A DNA stretch of 64,000 nt from Exiguobacterium undae DSM 14481 (lineage in GTDB: Bacteria; Bacillota; Bacilli; Exiguobacteriales; Exiguobacteriaceae). The stretch's first letter is position 1. Each line of letters begins with the position of its first letter. Positions 42,874 to 53,706 of this stretch are shown here, piece after piece. Made by a program: the position numbers and the translations under genes. The notes under the pieces are model-generated. The model made no database searches, was not told the origin of the DNA, and saw only the letters and a program-made list of their open reading frames with translations. Where the stretch lies: NCBI RefSeq assembly GCF_000620805.1, contig NZ_KK211187.1:901957-965956 (forward strand), in the 5' to 3' direction.

Positions 42874-43795
42874 TCAACCAGTAATCGCGTTACGCGAAAA
42901 GATATTAGAATTGCACGACATGGCCGAGACACAAGGTCTCGATTTTAAAGAAGAGCTCAATTTACTTGAGGAGCGGTTGCGTCGGTTAGAACTCGATGTT
43001 TACGGGAATATGAAAGCGTGGAACCGTGTGCAGTTGGCACGGCATCCGGAACGTCCGACGACGCTTGACTATGTGCGGTTGATTTGCGAAGACTTCATTG
43101 AATTACACGGTGACCGGCATGGATACGATGATGCCGCGATCGTCGGCGGAATTGCAATGCTGAACGGACAAGCCGTGACGATCATCGGTCATCAACGCGG
43201 AAAAGATACAAAAGAAAACATCCGGCGGAATTTCGGGATGCCACACCCGGAAGGATATCGGAAGGCGTTACGGTTGATGCAACAAGCGGTCAAGTTCAAG
43301 CGACCGATCATTACATTCATCGACACGAAAGGGGCTTACCCGGGACGCGCGGCAGAAGAGCGTGGTCAAAGTGAGGCAATCGCTAAAAATCTGTTCGAAA
43401 TGGCAGGCATGCCCGTGCCGATCATTTCAATCGTCATCGGTGAAGGGGGATCAGGTGGTGCACTCGGCATCGGTGTCTGCGATCAACTCTTGATGCTTGA
43501 GAACTCGACCTACTCGGTCATCTCACCGGAAGGCGCGGCAGCCTTGCTCTGGAAAGATGCCAGTCTCGCGGAACAAGCGGCTGAATCGATGCAGATTACG
43601 GCACCGGATTTACTTCGTCTCGGAATTGCAGACGGAATCATTCCGGAAGTCGTCGGCGGCGCGCATTTAGATGTTTCATTACAGGCGGACAAAGTGAAAT
43701 CTGTTCTAGAACAAAAACTAGCCCAACTGACCCGTTTGACGCCAGAACAGTTAATCGAGAAGCGCACAGAAAAATATCACCAAATTGGCACATAA
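42860..43795 (+). CDS. accA: Acetyl-CoA carboxylase carboxyltransferase subunit alpha
   Basis: The partner of AccD in the carboxyltransferase tetramer. The 311-residue protein shows [58 protein letters not shown] and [20 protein letters not shown], all family signatures. The start at 42860 lies inside accD after GGAGGGG. Length is normal. The next gene, pfkA, has its own promoter. Confidence 0.97.
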   Translation: MQPFDQPVIALREKILELHDMAETQGLDFKEELNLLEERLRRLELDVYGNMKAWNRVQLARHPERPTTLDYVRLICEDFIELHGDRHGYDDAAIVGGIAMLNGQAVTIIGHQRGKDTKENIRRNFGMPHPEGYRKALRLMQQAVKFKRPIITFIDTKGAYPGRAAEERGQSEAIAKNLFEMAGMPVPIISIVIGEGGSGGALGIGVCDQLLMLENSTYSVISPEGAAALLWKDASLAEQAAESMQITAPDLLRLGIADGIIPEVVGGAHLDVSLQADKVKSVLEQKLAQLTRLTPEQLIEKRTEKYHQIGT

Positions 43796-43801
43796 CCTGC
43801 A

Positions 43802-43815
43802 TGTAATCGCTATCA
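43802..43815 (+). promoter_or_regulatory. cre site (CcpA) upstream of pfkA-pyk
   Basis: TGTAATCGCTATCA fits the cre consensus TGWAANCGNTNWCA at every position. It lies about 80 bases upstream of the pfkA -35 box, a placement typical of activation rather than of promoter blocking. Confidence 0.7.
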
Positions 43816-43883
43816 TGATTGGCAGTCCTTATTTCGTGATAGGATGAACAAACTGCTGACGAAAGTTTATGCAGTCTGCCCTG

Positions 43884-43913
43884 TTGTAAAACAACAAAAC
43901 TACGTGCTATTTT
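43884..43913 (+). promoter_or_regulatory. Probable SigA promoter of pfkA-pyk
   Basis: TTGTAA (43884-43889), an 18-bp spacer and TATTTT (43908-43913), 30 bases before the start codon. Confidence 0.5.
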
Positions 43914-43915
43914 AG

Positions 43916-44911
<996 letters not shown>

Positions 44912-44992
44912 GATTTTCGTGTACTCAGTTGATTGGGATAGGCTTGTTGGCAGGTTATTAAACAGCCAAACATTGTAGGAGGTTTATGGAAT

Positions 44993-46741
44993 ATGCGCAG
45001 AACTAAAATTGTATGTACGATTGGACCGGCGTCAGAAAAACGTCTTCCAGAAATGATTGAAGCAGGTATGAACGTCGCTCGTCTTAACTTCTCACACGGT
45101 GACTACGAAGAGCATGGTGCTCGAATCACAGATATCCGTCGTGCAGCAGAAGAAGCGAACAAATTAGTCACGATTCTTTTAGACACAAAAGGTCCTGAAA
45201 TCCGGACGCATACGTTTGAAGAAGGAAAAGCACTTCTCGTACGCGGTAAACAAGTCATCGTCGTCAGCGGCGACGCAAATGAAATCGTCGGAACAGCAGA
45301 TAAATTCTCTGTGACATATGACGGTTTATATGATGATGTCGAAGTAGGTTCAATGATCATGTTGGATGATGGATTGATCGGACTCCGTGTCGCAGAAAAA
45401 CTTGCGAACCGTGAACTTCTTTGTGACATTGAAAACGAAGGAATCATCAAAACGAAAAAAGGCGTTAACTTACCGAACGTAAAAGTTAACTTGCCTGCTT
45501 TGACAGATAAAGATATCGCGGATATCGAATTCGGAATCAAAAGCGACATCGATTTGATTGCGGCTTCATTCGTACGTCGCGCGTCTGACGTCGTTGCGAT
45601 CCGTCAATTGCTCGAAAAACACAATGCAAGCCACATTAAAATCTTCCCGAAAATCGAAAACCAAGAAGGTGTCGACAACATCGAAGAAATCATCGCGATT
45701 TCTGATGGTTTAATGGTCGCACGTGGTGATCTTGGAATCGAGATTCCAACAGAAGAAGTTACACCAACACAAAAAGACCTCATCAAAATTTGTAATGACT
45801 ACGGTAAACCTGTCATCACAGCAACGCAGATGCTCGACTCGATGCAACGTTTCCCACGTCCAACTCGTGCAGAAGCATCAGACGTTGCCAATGCGATTCT
45901 TGATGGAACAGATGCGATCATGCTTTCAGGCGAAACAGCAGCTGGGGATTACCCGATCGAGTCTGTTCAAATGATGCACACAATCGCAAAACGGACAGAA
46001 AAAATGCTCGACTACAAGATGCTCTTGAAAGATCGTCAAACACGCAGCGAACATACAGTGACGGATGCAATCGCTCAAGCGGTTACGCATACGGCAATCA
46101 ACTTGGATGCAAAAGCCATCTTGACACCAACACAGTCCGGTTATACAGCGGCACGGATTTCAAAATACCGTCCAGAACCAAACATCGTTGCTGTCACACC
46201 AAGCGCACGTGTCGCACGTCAGCTTAACATCGTATGGGGTGTCTATCCGATCGTCGTCGATCATCTGTCAGACAACACAGATGACATGTTGACACTTGCT
46301 GCTGATACAGCTAAAGAAGCAGGATTCGTCACAGATGGTGACCTCGTCGTCATCTCTGCAGGAATTCCGGCTCTTACAGCAGGTACAACAAACATGTTGA
46401 AAATTCACATCGTAGGTAAAGAAATCGCTAACGGTCGTGGAATCGGTGAACGTGGTGTCGTCGGTGAAGTCGTCATCGCCCACAACGCAGAAGAAGCAAA
46501 CGCAAAAGCGAAACCAGGCATGATTCTTGTTACGAACTCAACAGACCGTGACATGATGCCTGCAATCGAGCTTGCTGCAGCGATGATCACAGTAGACGGC
46601 GGATTGACAAGCCATGCTGGAATCGTTGGTCCTTCACTCGGTAAACCGGTCATTGTCGGTGTTGAAAACGCCTTGACAATCTTCACGGATGGTCAACAGA
46701 TTTCAATTGATCCGTTAACTGGTAAATTGTACAACGCATAA
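44993..46741 (+). CDS. pyk: Pyruvate kinase with C-terminal extension
   Basis: Pyruvate kinase turns PEP and ADP into pyruvate and ATP. The 582-residue enzyme begins [16 protein letters not shown], carries [11 protein letters not shown], the active-site [16 protein letters not shown] and GDLGIEIP, and [20 protein letters not shown]. Beyond about residue 475 it has the extra PEP-utiliser-like domain ([20 protein letters not shown]) found in Bacillus-type enzymes, giving the usual length. A terminator follows. Confidence 0.97.
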   Translation: MRRTKIVCTIGPASEKRLPEMIEAGMNVARLNFSHGDYEEHGARITDIRRAAEEANKLVTILLDTKGPEIRTHTFEEGKALLVRGKQVIVVSGDANEIVGTADKFSVTYDGLYDDVEVGSMIMLDDGLIGLRVAEKLANRELLCDIENEGIIKTKKGVNLPNVKVNLPALTDKDIADIEFGIKSDIDLIAASFVRRASDVVAIRQLLEKHNASHIKIFPKIENQEGVDNIEEIIAISDGLMVARGDLGIEIPTEEVTPTQKDLIKICNDYGKPVITATQMLDSMQRFPRPTRAEASDVANAILDGTDAIMLSGETAAGDYPIESVQMMHTIAKRTEKMLDYKMLLKDRQTRSEHTVTDAIAQAVTHTAINLDAKAILTPTQSGYTAARISKYRPEPNIVAVTPSARVARQLNIVWGVYPIVVDHLSDNTDDMLTLAADTAKEAGFVTDGDLVVISAGIPALTAGTTNMLKIHIVGKEIANGRGIGERGVVGEVVIAHNAEEANAKAKPGMILVTNSTDRDMMPAIELAAAMITVDGGLTSHAGIVGPSLGKPVIVGVENALTIFTDGQQISIDPLTGKLYNA

Positions 46742-46747
46742 TCAATG

Positions 46748-46780
46748 AAACGGATGTGGCGATAGCCATGTCCGTTTTTT
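46748..46780 (+). terminator. Terminator after pyk
   Basis: AAACGGATGTGGC (46748-46760) pairs with GCCATGTCCGTTT (46765-46777), two G-T pairs, then T run. Confidence 0.82.
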
Positions 46781-46797
46781 CAAATCGGGGGATTCAT

Positions 46798-47268
46798 ATG
46801 GAAGCGTATCTGTTTTTGATTGGTCTTGTCTTAATTGGTGTCATCGCCCAAAATAAATCCTTGATCATTGCAGCCGCTTTCTTACTGATCATAAAAGCAA
46901 TCGGCTTAGATGGTCGTCTGTTTCCGTCTTTGCAGGCGAAAGGGATCACTTGGGGCGTCACCTTGATTACAGCGGCTATTCTCGTTCCGATTGCAACCGG
47001 TGATATCGGATTTAAAGAGTTGCTGAACAGCATTCGGGGACATATCGGCATCATCTCCTTCCTGTCGGGAATTTTCGTCGCCATCATCGCCGCACACGGT
47101 GTCGGATTGATGAAGGAAGATCCACTCGTCACGACGGCCTTGCTTGCCGGGACGATTCTTGCGGTTGGCGTGTTCCAAGGGGTTCCGGTTGGACCATTGA
47201 TCGGAGCAGGGATTGCGGCGCTTATCATCGGAATGTGGGACATCATCGTCAAGGTAATCAGTGGTTAA
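46798..47268 (+). CDS. ytwI: DUF441 membrane protein (UPF0756, YtwI)
   Basis: The 156-residue protein is almost wholly hydrophobic, with four or five membrane helices (EAYLFLIGLVLIGVIA; GVTLITAAILVPIA; HIGIISFLSGIFVAIIAAHG; C-terminal ALIIGMWDIIVKVISG) and the family phrase NKSLIIAAAFLLIIKAIGL. This is UPF0756/DUF441, of unknown function. The start at 46798 follows GGGGGA; the ATG at 46756 has no site. It sits between pyk and citZ as ytwI does in B. subtilis, but ytzA and ytvI are missing. Confidence 0.88.
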   Translation: MEAYLFLIGLVLIGVIAQNKSLIIAAAFLLIIKAIGLDGRLFPSLQAKGITWGVTLITAAILVPIATGDIGFKELLNSIRGHIGIISFLSGIFVAIIAAHGVGLMKEDPLVTTALLAGTILAVGVFQGVPVGPLIGAGIAALIIGMWDIIVKVISG

Positions 47269-47322
47269 GTTGAAGAACTACACACTTTGGAATTAATTTT
47301 TTGATAATAGTATGCAAGTTCG

Positions 47323-47351
47323 TTCACTTTTTGGTTAATTTTGTTTATACT
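47323..47351 (+). promoter_or_regulatory. SigA-type promoter of citZ
   Basis: TTCACT (47323-47328), a 17-bp spacer and TATACT (47346-47351). It gives a leader of about 128 nt. The leader holds weak pairings (CAAGAG with CTCTTG) followed by GTCTTTTTTT, which could be a weak attenuator. Confidence 0.65.
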
Positions 47352-47440
47352 AAGGACAGAAACAAGATGGTCTATTCAAGAGCAAACGGTTCAACGTGGG
47401 GAACGACTCTTGCGTAGACGTCTTTTTTTCAATACGGAAA

Positions 47441-47454
47441 TGAAAGCGTTTTAA
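47441..47454 (+). promoter_or_regulatory. cre-like site in the citZ leader
   Basis: TGAAAGCGTTTTAA matches the cre consensus except at the next-to-last base (A for C). It lies downstream of the promoter and 32 bases before the start codon, a roadblock-type position. citZ is CcpA-repressed in B. subtilis. Confidence 0.6.
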
Positions 47455-47485
47455 ATTTCTGGGGGAAAAAAAGGGGGATTTTTGT

Positions 47486-48598
47486 ATGACACAAACAAAA
47501 GGTTTAGAAGGAATCGTCGCGACAGCATCGAAGATCAGTTCGATCATTGATGGTCAGTTGACGTATGGTGGCTATACAATTGATGATTTGGCGGAGCACG
47601 CCTCATTCGAAGAAGTGGTCTTTTTACTTTGGAATGACCGCTTACCAAAAGAAGAGGAACTGAAGCAACTGTCAGAAGCCTTGATTTCTGAAGCGACTGT
47701 TGCACCTGCAGTACTTGAGACATTAAAAGTGGCGCCAAAAACCGCTAATGCGATGTCTGCCATTCGGACTGCCTTGTCGCAACTCGCATTATATGATGAG
47801 TCTGCAGAGGATATGTCGACGGAGGCGAATTACGCTAAAGCCATCAAACTCCAAGCGCAGATTGCAACACTCGTTACGGCATATGCGCGCATCAAAAAAG
47901 GACAGGAACCGATTGCTCCGAAACCAGGACTCTCGTATGCGGCAAACTTCCTTTATATGCTGACAGGCGAGGAGCCGACAGAAGTAGCAGAAAAAGCCTT
48001 TAACCAAGCGCTTGTGCTACATGCGGATCACGAACTGAATGCATCGACGTTTACGGCACGTGTCTGCGTCGCGACGTTATCAGATGTCTATTCTGGTGTT
48101 ACGGCAGCGATGGGCGCACTCAAAGGTCCACTTCACGGTGGAGCGAACGAAGCGGTCATGAACATGTTGCTTGAAATTGATTCAGTTGAAAAGGTTGACG
48201 AGTATGTTCATAATAAACTTAAGAACAAGGAAAAAATCATGGGCTTCGGTCACCGTGTCTATAAGGACGGCGACCCGCGTGCGAAGCATCTCCAAGAGAT
48301 GAGCCGCCAGTTGACGGCACAAATCGGAGAACCGAAATGGTACGAGATGTCAGTGAAGATTGATCAGATCGTCCAATCGGAAAAAGGATTGAAACCGAAC
48401 GTCGATTTCTATTCCGCCTCCACATACCATGCACTTGGACTTGATACGGAATTGTTTACGCCAATCTTTGCCGTCAGTCGTATGTCAGGTTGGTTAGCGC
48501 ACATTTTAGAGCAGTATAGTGACAACCGCCTCATTCGTCCACGCGCCGATTATATTGGTGAAACACACCGGACATACGTGTCCATGAACGAACGTTAA
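47486..48598 (+). CDS. citZ: Citrate synthase
   Basis: CitZ condenses acetyl-CoA and oxaloacetate. The 370-residue enzyme shows the catalytic His and Asp motifs: ALVLHADHELNASTFTARV, GPLHGGANEAVM, GFGHRVYKDGDPRAKHL, and NVDFYSASTYHALGL. Length is typical. The start follows the GGGGGAAAAAAAGGGGG region. icd and mdh follow, as in the B. subtilis citZ-icd-mdh cluster, with a hairpin after citZ that may lower downstream expression. Confidence 0.97.
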   Translation: MTQTKGLEGIVATASKISSIIDGQLTYGGYTIDDLAEHASFEEVVFLLWNDRLPKEEELKQLSEALISEATVAPAVLETLKVAPKTANAMSAIRTALSQLALYDESAEDMSTEANYAKAIKLQAQIATLVTAYARIKKGQEPIAPKPGLSYAANFLYMLTGEEPTEVAEKAFNQALVLHADHELNASTFTARVCVATLSDVYSGVTAAMGALKGPLHGGANEAVMNMLLEIDSVEKVDEYVHNKLKNKEKIMGFGHRVYKDGDPRAKHLQEMSRQLTAQIGEPKWYEMSVKIDQIVQSEKGLKPNVDFYSASTYHALGLDTELFTPIFAVSRMSGWLAHILEQYSDNRLIRPRADYIGETHRTYVSMNER

Positions 48599-48605
48599 AA
48601 AAGAT

Positions 48606-48633
48606 GGAGAGGAGAAATCCTCTCCTGCTTTTT
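48606..48633 (+). terminator. Hairpin between citZ and icd
   Basis: A perfect 8-bp stem, GGAGAGGA (48606-48613) with TCCTCTCC (48618-48625), then TGC and five T. Probably a partial terminator, since icd has no clear promoter of its own. Confidence 0.6.
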
Positions 48634-48668
48634 GATGACATCAATCATATTCAAGGGGGATTTTACAA

Positions 48669-49943
48669 ATGGCTACAATTCAAGGCGAAAACATCACGGT
48701 AACAAACGGCACACTCAACGTACCAAACGCTCCAATCATTCCGTTCATCATCGGTGATGGCACTGGACCTGATATCTGGAATGCTGCAGTTCGTGTCTTC
48801 GACGCTGCTGTCGAAAAAGCATACAACGGCGAGAAGAAAATTGAGTGGAAAGAAGTCTACGCTGGAGAAAAAGCCTTCAACAAAACAGGCAACTGGCTTC
48901 CGGAAGAAACACTTGATCTGATCCGTGAACACATCATCGCCATCAAAGGACCACTCACGACACCAGTCGGCGGCGGAATCCGTTCACTTAACGTTGCACT
49001 TCGTCAAGAACTTGATTTGTATACATGTCTTCGCCCGGTCCGTTACTTCACAGGTGTTCCTTCACCAGTCAAACGTCCAGAAGATACAGACATGGTCATC
49101 TTCCGCGAAAATACAGAAGATATCTACGCAGGAATCGAATATGCGTCAGGCAGCGAAGAAGCGCAAAAATTACTTAACTTCCTTCAGACAGAGATGGGTG
49201 TCAACAAAATCCGTTTCCCTGAAACGTCAGGTCTCGGAATCAAACCGATCTCAAAAGAAGGAACAGAACGCCTTGTTCGTGCGGCGATTGAGTATGCTCT
49301 TGAAAACAAACGTGCTTCATTGACGCTCGTTCACAAAGGAAACATCATGAAGTTCACAGAAGGTGCTTTCAAGAACTGGGGTTATGAACTCGCAGAACGT
49401 GAGTACGCAGAACACGTCTTCACATGGAACCAGTACGACCGCATTAAAGAAGAAGAAGGTACTGACGCGGCGAACAAAGCACAATCAGAAGCAGAAGCTG
49501 CTGGTAAGTTGATCGTTAAGGATTCAATCGCAGATATCTTCTTACAACAAATCTTGACACGTCCAAAAGAATTCGATGTCGTCGCAACGATGAACTTGAA
49601 CGGGGATTACATCTCGGATGCACTTGCAGCGCAAGTCGGTGGTATCGGAATCGCACCAGGTGCGAACATCAACTACATGACAGGTCATGCCATCTTCGAA
49701 GCGACTCACGGTACGGCACCGAAGTATGCTGGACTCGATAAAGTAAACCCGTCTTCTGTTATTCTTTCAGGCGAAATGATGTTCCGTCACCTTGGCTGGA
49801 ATGAAGCAGCAGACTTGATCATCCAATCGATGGAAAAATCAATCGAAGAAAAAGTGGTCACGTATGACTTCGCACGTCTCATGGATGGTGCGACAGAAGT
49901 GAAATGTTCTGAATTCGCAGATGAACTCATCAAGAATATGTAA
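48669..49943 (+). CDS. icd: Isocitrate dehydrogenase (NADP)
   Basis: Icd makes 2-oxoglutarate, CO2 and NADPH from isocitrate. The 424-residue enzyme shows [18 protein letters not shown]-like segment ([14 protein letters not shown]), the substrate region [16 protein letters not shown], and the metal/NADP region [19 protein letters not shown] with [12 protein letters not shown]. Length matches the B. subtilis protein. The start follows AAGGGGGA. mdh follows after 27 bases. Confidence 0.97.
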   Translation: MATIQGENITVTNGTLNVPNAPIIPFIIGDGTGPDIWNAAVRVFDAAVEKAYNGEKKIEWKEVYAGEKAFNKTGNWLPEETLDLIREHIIAIKGPLTTPVGGGIRSLNVALRQELDLYTCLRPVRYFTGVPSPVKRPEDTDMVIFRENTEDIYAGIEYASGSEEAQKLLNFLQTEMGVNKIRFPETSGLGIKPISKEGTERLVRAAIEYALENKRASLTLVHKGNIMKFTEGAFKNWGYELAEREYAEHVFTWNQYDRIKEEEGTDAANKAQSEAEAAGKLIVKDSIADIFLQQILTRPKEFDVVATMNLNGDYISDALAAQVGGIGIAPGANINYMTGHAIFEATHGTAPKYAGLDKVNPSSVILSGEMMFRHLGWNEAADLIIQSMEKSIEEKVVTYDFARLMDGATEVKCSEFADELIKNM

Positions 49944-49970
49944 TCCAATCTTGACTAGGGGGACTGGGCA

Positions 49971-50903
49971 ATGAATCGACGGAAAAAGATTTCGGTCATC
50001 GGCAGCGGATTTACTGGAGCGACGACAGCACTTTATCTGGCTCAAAAAGAGCTGGGGGATATCGTGCTCGTCGATATGCCGCAACAGGAAAACGCTACGA
50101 AAGGCAAAGCGCTCGACATGCAGGAAACGGCCCCAATCCAAGGCTTTGATGCGTGGATTAACGGGACATCAGATTATCAAGACATCGAAGGTTCTGACAT
50201 CGTCGTCATTACGGCCGGCATTGCCAGAAAACCCGGGATGAGTCGCGAAGATCTTGTCAGTACGAATGCAAACGTCATGAAAGCGGTCACGAAAGAAATC
50301 GTGACCCATGCCCCGGAATCAATCATCATCGTCTTGACGAACCCTGTCGATGCGATGACGTATACCGTCTTTCAAGCGTCCGGTTTTCCGAAAGAACGGG
50401 TCATCGGACAATCTGGTGTGCTCGATACGGCTCGCTTCAGAGCATTTGTTGCGATGGAGCTGAATGTATCGGTCAAGGATATTTCCGGATTCGTGCTCGG
50501 CGGGCATGGCGACGATATGGTTCCGTTGTTACGTTATTCCTACGCGGGTGGAATTCCGCTGGAGAAACTGATGACACCGGAACGGTTGTCTGCCATCGTC
50601 GAACGGACCCGAAAAGGCGGCGGTGAAATCGTTCAGTTACTTGGGAACGGTTCGGCGTATTACGCACCAGCGGCAGCGATCGTCGAGATGGTGGAAGCCA
50701 TCCTGAAGGATCAACGGCGGATTTTACCGGCGATTGCCTATCTTGAAGGGGAATATGGGTACGAGGACTTGTACTTGGGTGTTCCGACTGTTTTAGGCGG
50801 GAATGGGATCGAACAAGTATTGGAACTGGAACTCAGCCCGGAAGAGAAGCAGGCACTCGATCAATCCGTTTCGACGGTCCGTTCCGTTCTTTCGCTTCTG
50901 TGA
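49971..50903 (+). CDS. mdh: Malate dehydrogenase
   Basis: Mdh oxidises malate to oxaloacetate with NAD. The 310-residue enzyme has the nucleotide motif [16 protein letters not shown] (about 9-24), [26 protein letters not shown], and the catalytic [14 protein letters not shown]. Arg residues for malate binding (RKPGMSR) mark it as a malate rather than lactate dehydrogenase. The start follows GGGGGAC. It ends the TCA cluster with a terminator. Confidence 0.96.
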   Translation: MNRRKKISVIGSGFTGATTALYLAQKELGDIVLVDMPQQENATKGKALDMQETAPIQGFDAWINGTSDYQDIEGSDIVVITAGIARKPGMSREDLVSTNANVMKAVTKEIVTHAPESIIIVLTNPVDAMTYTVFQASGFPKERVIGQSGVLDTARFRAFVAMELNVSVKDISGFVLGGHGDDMVPLLRYSYAGGIPLEKLMTPERLSAIVERTRKGGGEIVQLLGNGSAYYAPAAAIVEMVEAILKDQRRILPAIAYLEGEYGYEDLYLGVPTVLGGNGIEQVLELELSPEEKQALDQSVSTVRSVLSLL

Positions 50904-50929
50904 AGCAATGATTTTTAAAAGTAGGATGT

Positions 50930-50970
50930 AAAGGTGAGTTCGATTATTAAATCGGGCTCACCTTTTTTTT
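50930..50970 (+). terminator. Terminator after mdh
   Basis: AAAGGTGAG...CGAT (50930-50944) pairs with ATCG...CTCACCTTT (50951-50965) with G-T pairs in the middle, then eight T. Confidence 0.9.
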
Positions 50971-51122
50971 GTATGGATTTTTGAAGCGAACTAAAATCAA
51001 TGAAAGATAGGTGACTTTGCTTGAGGTTCCTCTTTTTGTAAAAAACATGTAACATAAATGCTGCTTATTTGGGGTAAACGAATAAAGTACGCTATTTTTG
51101 AAAAATCAAAGGGGGAACCACC

Positions 51123-52262
51123 ATGCGCGCTGTCACTTATCAAGGTACCAAAAATGTCGAAGTGAAAGATGTACAGGATCCGTCGATTGAGAAAAATGAT
51201 GATATCATCGTCAAGATTACGTCTACTGCCATCTGTGGGTCAGATTTGCACATCTATCAAGGAAACATGCCGGCGAAAAAGGATTATGTCATTGGACATG
51301 AACCGATGGGAATCGTCGAAGAAGTGGGTCCTGACGTGACGAAGGTCAAGCGGGGCGATCGGGTTGTCTTACCGTTCAACGTTGCGTGTGGTCATTGTTT
51401 CTACTGTGATCACGATATGGAGAGTCAGTGTGATAATTCCAATGGGAACCCGCACGTCGATACAGGCGGCTATTTTGGATTTACGGAAGAGTTCGGCGGA
51501 CATCCCGGCGGACAAGCAGAGTACTTAAAAGTCCCGTTTGGAAACTTCATGCCGCTCGTCGTGCCTGAATCATGTGAACTGGAAGACGAAGCGTTGTTGT
51601 TTTTGTCGGATGTTATCCCGACAGCGTACTGGAGCGTCATCAATTCCGGGGTCAAGAAAGGGGATACCGTCGTCGTCTTGGGATCAGGACCTGTCGGATT
51701 GATGACACAGAAATTCGCCTGGATGCAAGGGGCAAAACGGGTCATTGCGGTCGATGAACAAGTGTATCGTCTGAATCATGCGAAGATGACGAATCGGGTC
51801 GAGACCGTCAACTTACAGGATCATCAGGAAACCGGTCAATATTTAAAAGAACTGACACAGGGCGGGGCCGACGTCGTCATTGATTGTGTCGGATTTGACG
51901 GGAAAATGTCCGCGCTTGAAAAAGTGGAACAAAAGATCGGATTACAAGGTGGGACATTGAGTGCCATCAATATCGCCAAAGATGCTGTCCGAAAATTCGG
52001 AACGGTCCAACTGACAGGGGTCTATGCGAAAAAATACAATCAATTCCCGCTCGGCGATTTCTTCACCCGAAACATCACATTGAAGATGGGGCAAGCACCG
52101 GTCGTTCATCTGATGCCGGAATTGTTCCAAAAAATCATCAATCAAGAATTTGATCCAACCGATATCATCACCCACAAAATTGATTTGGAACAGGCTGCTC
52201 ATGCCTATCAAACGTTTAACGATCATGCGGACGGGTGTATCAAAGTCATCTTAAAACCATAA
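51123..52262 (+). CDS. Zinc-dependent alcohol dehydrogenase family protein
   Basis: The 379-residue medium-chain dehydrogenase has catalytic zinc ligands in CGSDLHIYQG and GHEPMGIVEEVG (Cys, His-Glu), four structural zinc cysteines in CGHCFYCDHDMESQC, and an NAD-binding loop VVLGSGPVGLMTQKFA (about 182-197). It resembles the formaldehyde/threonine dehydrogenase branch; the substrate is unknown. The start follows AAGGGGGAA. The 219-bp region upstream has no clear SigA promoter. In B. subtilis mdh and phoP are adjacent, so this gene and the next look like insertions. Confidence 0.92.
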   Translation: MRAVTYQGTKNVEVKDVQDPSIEKNDDIIVKITSTAICGSDLHIYQGNMPAKKDYVIGHEPMGIVEEVGPDVTKVKRGDRVVLPFNVACGHCFYCDHDMESQCDNSNGNPHVDTGGYFGFTEEFGGHPGGQAEYLKVPFGNFMPLVVPESCELEDEALLFLSDVIPTAYWSVINSGVKKGDTVVVLGSGPVGLMTQKFAWMQGAKRVIAVDEQVYRLNHAKMTNRVETVNLQDHQETGQYLKELTQGGADVVIDCVGFDGKMSALEKVEQKIGLQGGTLSAINIAKDAVRKFGTVQLTGVYAKKYNQFPLGDFFTRNITLKMGQAPVVHLMPELFQKIINQEFDPTDIITHKIDLEQAAHAYQTFNDHADGCIKVILKP

Positions 52263-52273
52263 CAGAAATCAGC

Positions 52274-52308
52274 AAAAAGACCGCTTCGAATATCGGAAGC
52301 GGTCTTTT
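52274..52308 (+). terminator. Terminator after the alcohol dehydrogenase
   Basis: AAAAAGACCGCTTC (52274-52287) pairs with GAAGCGGTCTTTT (52296-52308). Confidence 0.9.
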
Positions 52309-52351
52309 GTATGAAGACATTTCTTTTGATTTATCCGGTACGCGTTACAGA

Positions 52352-52777
52352 TTAAAAGAACAGGACGGGCCAGAGGAAACCAACGGCTAGACCAAGCAAC
52401 AGACCAACGAAGACCTGGAACTCGGTATGTCCCACCAATTCGTTGAGCAACGGTGTTTCATGACGGATTCCTTTGAAGTAATCATTCAGCAGTTTGGCTT
52501 GAAGACCAACGGCCTGGCGGACTCCAGTCGCATCATACATGATGATGACGGCAAAAATCGTAGCGAGCGCAAACAACGATGAGCCGAAGCCTTCTTGAAA
52601 ACCAATCACGACAGCCAGTGCGACGACAGTCGAACTATGTGAACTAGGCATGCCGCCTGAGGCAAACATAATTTCAAGATCAAATTTCTTAGTCTTAATT
52701 AGACCGGTGACGAGTTTTGCGGCTTGGGCAATAAACCAAGCAGTGATTGCTGCAAATAACGGGTTGTTCCATTCCAT
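52352..52777 (-). CDS. Divergent PAP2 family membrane protein (YuiD-like)
   Basis: The 141-residue protein is a DUF212/YuiD-type member of the acid phosphatase-related group, with four membrane helices. Signature segments are ASGGMPSSHSSTVVALA (about 38-54), MYDATGVRQAVGLQA and LVGHTEFQVFVG, the phosphatase-like motifs of the family. Its substrate is unknown. The start at 52777 follows GTGGAGGAA; the frame could begin at 52837 but there is no site there. It faces away from phoP. Confidence 0.9.
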   Translation of the reverse strand: MEWNNPLFAAITAWFIAQAAKLVTGLIKTKKFDLEIMFASGGMPSSHSSTVVALAVVIGFQEGFGSSLFALATIFAVIIMYDATGVRQAVGLQAKLLNDYFKGIRHETPLLNELVGHTEFQVFVGLLLGLAVGFLWPVLFF

Positions 52778-52998
52778 ATTCATTCCTCCACATGATGACG
52801 ATATGTAACTGTTTCCCCAATTTTGTTGTTTCAACACGGGAAACTACTGGAAGAACGTGTGCGACCTTAAAGATTATGTAAAGAAACGACAGAAAGATTT
52901 GTGGTTTAGTAGCGAAAGTCGTTAAGATGAAGACAGAAGAAGTGGATTCCACGGAATTCCTCATTCAAAGATGAAACGCGCTGAGGAGGCCAACTGTT

Positions 52999-53706
52999 TT
53001 GAAAGATAAAATAATCGTTGTTGATGATGAACTCTCAATCGCCACACTTTTGAAATTTAACTTAGAACAAGCCGGATTTGTAGTCGAAACGGCTCATGAT
53101 GGAATGACAGGTCTGAAATTAGCCGAAAAACAAGACGCGGCATTAATCGTACTCGATCTTATGTTGCCGGAACTCGATGGACTAGAAGTCTGTAAACGAT
53201 TACGTCAACAAAAAATCAATACACCAATCTTGATGCTGACCGCAAAAGATGACGAATTTGATAAAGTACTCGGACTCGAACTCGGCGCCGATGATTATTT
53301 GACGAAGCCGTTCAGTCCCCGTGAAGTCGTGGCACGTGTCAAAGCGATTTTACGCCGGATGAATCAGCAGACGGTCACGGAAGAAGTGACGGATGGAACG
53401 ATTCTCATCGGAGATGTTAAAATCGTTCCAGACAATTACGAAGCGTTTAAAGCGGACGAACGACTGGAATTGACACCAAAGGAATTTGAACTGTTGGTGT
53501 ATCTCGCAAAAAATAAGGGACGTGTGCTGACACGGGATCAATTATTGTCTGCAATCTGGAATTATGATTTTGTTGGGGATACACGTATCGTCGACGTCCA
53601 TATCAGTCATGTCCGTGAAAAGATTGAACCGAATACGAAAAAACCGATTTATATTAAAACGATCCGCGGACTCGGGTATAAGATGGAGGAGCCGAAGGCG
53701 GAATGA
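52999..53706 (+). CDS. phoP: Response regulator PhoP
   Basis: PhoP is the OmpR-type regulator of the phosphate-starvation response. The 235-residue protein has a receiver domain with the acidic pocket (VVDDE), phosphoacceptor Asp53 (VLDLMLPELDG), Thr81 and Lys103 (LTKPFSP), and a C-terminal winged helix (about 135-232; LTPKEFELLVYLAKNKGRVL). The name rests on order: mdh-phoP-phoR-polA in B. subtilis. The start is a TTG at 52999 after GAGGAGG. It overlaps phoR by four bases. Confidence 0.93.
   Translation: MKDKIIVVDDELSIATLLKFNLEQAGFVVETAHDGMTGLKLAEKQDAALIVLDLMLPELDGLEVCKRLRQQKINTPILMLTAKDDEFDKVLGLELGADDYLTKPFSPREVVARVKAILRRMNQQTVTEEVTDGTILIGDVKIVPDNYEAFKADERLELTPKEFELLVYLAKNKGRVLTRDQLLSAIWNYDFVGDTRIVDVHISHVREKIEPNTKKPIYIKTIRGLGYKMEEPKAE

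Noticed and set aside
51040-51122. A SigB-type promoter (GGGGTAAAC with an upstream GTAACA) before the alcohol dehydrogenase
   Set aside because: The -35 match is poor and the spacing of 16 bases is too long for a confident call.
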